A stretch of DNA of 10,237 bases from CAIQOK01 sp043781315 (lineage in GTDB: Bacteria; Verrucomicrobiota; Verrucomicrobiia; Limisphaerales; CAIQOK01). Positions 8,446 through 10,237 of the stretch are shown here, piece by piece. The notes beneath the pieces are model-generated. The model saw only the letters and a program-made list of their open reading frames with translations, made no database searches and was not told the DNA's origin. The position numbers and the translations under genes were made by a program. The DNA lies in assembly GCA_043781315.1 (NCBI GenBank), contig JAYWBR010000418.1, forward strand, positions 1 through 10,237, written 5' to 3'. Numbering within the stretch: position 1 is the stretch's first letter; each line of letters opens with the position of its first letter.

Positions 8446-8482
8446 AAATTACGTTGGTCCCGCGAAGGATTTCCGAATCGGG

Positions 8483-8532
8483 AGCAGCTCTGGCGGTGCT
8501 GCTGCCCCGCCAGGCGTCGCGGCAGCGACGCC
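8483..8532. repeat. Strong hairpin group downstream of the glycosyltransferase
   Basis: GGCGTCGC (8513-8520) pairs perfectly with GCGACGCC (8525-8532) over a GGCA loop. Just upstream AGCAGC (8483-8488) can pair with GCTGCT (8498-8503), or alternatively TGGCGG (8491-8496) with CCGCCA (8507-8512). It lies 38 bases after the glycosyltransferase stop. There is no T-run, so it is at best a weak or Rho-assisted terminator or a 3'-end stabilising structure. Confidence 0.6.
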
Positions 8533-8562
8533 CGACCAAATTCCAAATCAGGACACGCCTGC

Positions 8563-8698
8563 GTGGTGGTGGTCGGCGCGCTTGCGCCGACAGCGCCGCG
8601 CGGAGCGACGCAACTTTTTTGGCAGCGGCATTTACTCGCCAGACGTTCCGGCCCCGAACGGGCCGGTGGGTCGGCGCAAGCGCGCCGACCGCCACCAC
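8563..8698. repeat. REP/BIME-like composite palindrome
   Basis: Two 29-base arms in inverted orientation (8563-8591 and 8670-8698) match at 28 of 29 positions, including 21 consecutive bases next to the spacer. Each arm is itself a hairpin: CGGCGC and GCGCCG around a four-base loop (GCTT in the left arm, AAGC in the right). The 78-base spacer holds another perfect hairpin, CCGGCCC (8648-8654) with GGGCCGG (8660-8666) over CGAAC. This head-to-head pair of small palindromes is the architecture of bacterial interspersed mosaic elements. No transposase gene is in the window. Function, copy number and spread cannot be judged from one copy. Confidence 0.8.
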
Positions 8699-8843
8699 CT
8701 TCGCGCTGTTTGGTGCTAAAACCCCTTTTTTTACAGGGTAATTATCAACTTCATTTAACAACCCGCCGGACTATGTCATTAATTCCCTCGTCGAAAGCCT
8801 AAGCCGGTCCGCCTTCCTGCGAGCCGGTGCGGGGGATCCAAAA

Positions 8844-8891
8844 TCCGGAGCGGAACTCCGGACGGGGCGAACGGCCGCGCGAACCGCGGCC
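8844..8891. repeat. Two adjacent perfect hairpins
   Basis: TCCGGAG (8844-8850) pairs with CTCCGGA (8856-8862) over CGGAA. GGCCGCG (8873-8879) pairs with CGCGGCC (8885-8891) over CGAAC. Both have 7-base-pair stems and 5-base loops; the second has the same CGAAC loop as the hairpin at 8648-8666. They may belong to the same repeat family as the palindrome 150 bases to the left. Confidence 0.6.
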
Positions 8892-9020
8892 AAGGCCACT
8901 TTCAAGGCCGAGCCCGTCAGCTAACCTCGTCGGCAATTGGAAGGGCGATCCTCTAGGGCCGTGTGTATCGGCACCATCTGGTCTCCCCAACAGAAAACTG
9001 AGTTGTGCTGTGTCGCGTCG

Positions 9021-9055
9021 CGATGGGGCGGCGGCTTTGTGTCGTCGTCCCATCG
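9021..9055 (+). promoter_or_regulatory. Hairpin in the leader of the SPFH-like gene
   Basis: CGATGGG (9021-9027) pairs with CCCATCG (9049-9055), and TCGCG on the left can continue the stem with CGCGA on the right if a bulge is allowed. It ends 57 bases before the ATG at 9113. It could be part of a structured leader or an operator; no known riboswitch class is recognised. Confidence 0.35.
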
Positions 9056-9099
9056 TCTCGCGAAGGCGGGCGAAAACCGCCGCACGGCGCAACCGAATC

Positions 9100-9103
9100 G
9101 GAG
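9100..9103 (+). promoter_or_regulatory. Shine-Dalgarno site of the SPFH-like gene
   Basis: GGAG stands 9 bases before the ATG at 9113. Together with the hydrophobic N-terminus that begins MKKLMTFALITL, it favours 9113 over upstream in-frame starts, whose extra 36 residues are Arg-rich and come from the hairpin region. Confidence 0.55.
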
Positions 9104-9112
9104 CAGACTCGT

Positions 9113-10063
9113 ATGAAAAAACTGATGACATTTGCATTGATAACCCTGGCCGTCTGGTCGCTGGAAAGCTGGTGGCTCAACAGCTGCCAGCCGGACTTCT
9201 CCACGCAGTTCGCGCTCCAGCAATTCGACGGGACAAACACGAACGCCAATCACCTACGGCAGTTTGAAGCCGGCAAGGACTTGGTTCATCTGGTTGCCGG
9301 TGGAATCACGCTGCTCGCCGCGTGGGTTTGTTTCGGCAGTTATGCGAAAGCAGCGTTTGGAAAAATCACCGCGCGTTTCGTCAAGGCCACTCCGGTTATC
9401 GTCGGACTGCTGTGCCTGGTTGGTTTGACCGGCTGCATGAAGTCGTACGACCGGCCGGAGTTCGTCGAGATTGACACGTCGGAAACGGGCTTCCTGATTC
9501 CGCTGGAAGGCGACGCGACACAGCAGGCGAAGTTTCAAAGCGAAGAGTATTTGAAACAGCGCAAGATTGCGACGAAGCGCGTGCAGATCACGCCGCAAGG
9601 CCCGGCGGCCTCGGGCCAGATGTTGCGCGGCGTGGCCATCACGACCATCGGCATGTTCGGCGGGATGACGTATGAGAATCCCGAGATCCAGAAGTCCATT
9701 GACGCCACGTTCATCGCGCAGCAGTTGAAAGTGGTGGCGCAGGCGAAGTTCGAGGCGCAGAAGAAAGAGAACGACCGCATCGAACTCGAAGCCAACGCGG
9801 TGGCCGAAAAGGCGCGGCGCGAGGCGATGGGCCTGGCGGACGCGCGAAAAACCGCTGCGGCCGGCGAAGCCGAGGCGATCCGTGAAGTGAACCGCGCGCT
9901 CAACGAAGCGCAGCAGAATCCGCTGCTCTATCAGTTGAAGGCGCTCGAAGTGGAAAAGTCGCGCGTGGAAAAGTGGGACGGAAAATATCCGACCTACTTC
10001 ATGGGCACGGGTGGCGGTGCCAACCTGCTGCTGCAAGTTCGTCGCCGGCGGGCGCGGCGGTGA
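9113..10063 (+). CDS. SPFH/prohibitin-like membrane protein, apparently internally shortened and frameshifted at the end
   Basis: Predicted membrane-anchored SPFH-type protein of 316 residues as read. It has membrane segments near 4-20 and 57-77, and a third (94-107) ending in a lipobox-like LTGC with Cys108. Then follows the SPFH-like start MKSYDRPEFVEIDTSETGFLIPLEGD (described by its span, 109-134), a short linker at 159-172, the late SPFH segment with TTIGMFGGMTYENPEIQKS, a long charged helix rich in A, E, K and R (about 200-265, coiled-coil-like), and QLKALEVEKSRVEKWDGKYP near the end. From memory of homologues, about 100 residues of the SPFH core between RVQI and GVAITTIGM are missing here, in frame. 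The last seven residues RRRRARR are atypical; a one-base shift at about 10039 gives SSPAGAAVK and a stop at 10066-10068. SPFH proteins organise membrane microdomains or regulate membrane proteases. It may be altered or non-functional. Confidence 0.75.
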   Translation: MKKLMTFALITLAVWSLESWWLNSCQPDFSTQFALQQFDGTNTNANHLRQFEAGKDLVHLVAGGITLLAAWVCFGSYAKAAFGKITARFVKATPVIVGLLCLVGLTGCMKSYDRPEFVEIDTSETGFLIPLEGDATQQAKFQSEEYLKQRKIATKRVQITPQGPAASGQMLRGVAITTIGMFGGMTYENPEIQKSIDATFIAQQLKVVAQAKFEAQKKENDRIELEANAVAEKARREAMGLADARKTAAAGEAEAIREVNRALNEAQQNPLLYQLKALEVEKSRVEKWDGKYPTYFMGTGGGANLLLQVRRRRARR

Positions 10064-10082
10064 AGTAATAACGGAAGTCAAT

Positions 10083-10108
10083 CCGGGCGGGCCAAGTGGC
10101 CCGCCCGG
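10083..10108 (+). terminator. Strong hairpin terminator after the SPFH-like gene
   Basis: CCGGGCGGGCC (10083-10093) pairs perfectly with GGCCCGCCCGG (10098-10108) over AAGT; one more T-A pair extends it to 12. It lies 20 bases after the stop. The following AAATCTGTTAGC is only mildly T-rich, so it is a hairpin of intrinsic-terminator strength with a poor T-tract. Being symmetrical, it could also act on transcription from the right. Confidence 0.7.
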
Positions 10109-10132
10109 AAATCTGTTAGCAATGTTCCAAAA

Positions 10133-10165
10133 ACAGTTCAGCCAAAGAATATTTGACAGTTCAGC
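10133..10165 (+). promoter_or_regulatory. Direct repeat overlapping a TTGACA box
   Basis: ACAGTTCAGC occurs at 10133-10142 and 10156-10165, 23 bases start to start, about two helical turns. The second copy overlaps TTGACA (10153-10158), a consensus -35 box, but no well-spaced -10 follows (TTAAAC is only 13 bases downstream). A second TTGACA occurs at 10192-10197. This may be an operator for the gene beginning past the right edge. Confidence 0.35.
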
Positions 10166-10199
10166 AGCATGTTAAACGCCTGCGAATAAAATTGACACG

Positions 10200-10209
10200 A
10201 GGAGGTGAT
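10200..10209 (+). promoter_or_regulatory. Extended Shine-Dalgarno sequence near the right edge
   Basis: AGGAGGTGAT is complementary over ten bases to the usual 3' tail of bacterial 16S rRNA (ATCACCTCCT). No other start in the window has anything similar. The window ends 28 bases later without an ATG: GTG at 10205 and 10220 run into TGA at 10229, and GTG at 10228 is open to the edge but 22 bases away. The gene it serves therefore cannot be named. Confidence 0.5.
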
Positions 10210-10237
10210 ACGGTCTCTAGTGAGGTCGTGAACACAA

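Larger units (their letters stand above)
8446..9112. other. 667-base gene-free stretch with several hairpins
   Basis: No frame here shows a recognisable protein; the open frames are low-complexity, Arg/Ala/Pro-rich products of GC-rich palindromes. It holds, in order, a hairpin group (8483-8532), a REP/BIME-like palindrome (8563-8698), an AT-richer piece (8718-8790) without visible features, two hairpins (8844-8891), about 120 bases with no clear structure, and a hairpin in the SPFH leader (9021-9055). It separates the glycosyltransferase from the SPFH gene, so these are likely separate transcription units. Confidence 0.7.

Noticed and set aside
8827..9267. 146-codon plus-strand frame crossing the SPFH start
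   Set aside because: Arg/Pro-rich translation of hairpin DNA, overlapping the start of a better gene in another frame.

Overview
The window is GC-rich chromosomal DNA of a free-living bacterium. The best guess is Verrucomicrobiota, Pedosphaera/Limisphaerales-like. This rests on protein flavour (a release factor 1 with GGQ followed by G, and a PAS kinase / NtrC / GT-C membrane protein series), on general lack of strong Shine-Dalgarno sites, and on the style of the intergenic repeats. It is inference, not a measured placement. No tRNA, rRNA, CRISPR array, insertion sequence or phage gene was seen.

Left part, minus strand (1-1241): rpmE (ribosomal protein L31, zinc type) is followed by an intrinsic terminator and then by prfA (peptide chain release factor 1), which runs off the left edge. 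A repeat built of inverted 7-base units lies between terminator and prfA start. A divergent spacer (1197-1361) separates this translation block from the plus-strand genes.

Middle part, plus strand (1362-8445): six genes are closely packed. They are a DegT/DnrJ-type PLP sugar aminotransferase; an 84-residue protein that looks like a lone histidine-kinase dimerisation/phosphoacceptor hairpin; a CorA-type metal transporter; a soluble PAS histidine kinase; a sigma-54-dependent NtrC-type response regulator (4-base overlap with the kinase); and a large GT-C-like membrane glycosyltransferase 6 bases behind the regulator. Aminotransferase and glycosyltransferase suggest cell-surface glycan work. The kinase/regulator pair could control it through sigma-54, but I found no well-spaced sigma-54 promoter. 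A second inverted array of 7-base units, AT-rich this time, fills the whole corA-kinase gap.

Right part (8446-10237): a 667-base gene-free stretch holds several strong hairpins, including a 136-base REP/BIME-like palindrome. Then comes an SPFH/prohibitin-like membrane protein gene that appears to have lost much of its SPFH domain, carries an unusual N-terminal extension and ends in what looks like a one-base frameshift. A strong hairpin terminator follows. The last 130 bases look like the leader of a further gene: a 10-base direct repeat overlapping a TTGACA box, and a Shine-Dalgarno site complementary to the 16S rRNA tail over ten bases.

The most unusual items are the two heptamer-built inverted elements placed just upstream of prfA and the kinase gene, the lone phosphoacceptor-hairpin protein, the remodelled SPFH gene, and the palindrome cluster at 8483-8891. 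None is proven to be a new system.
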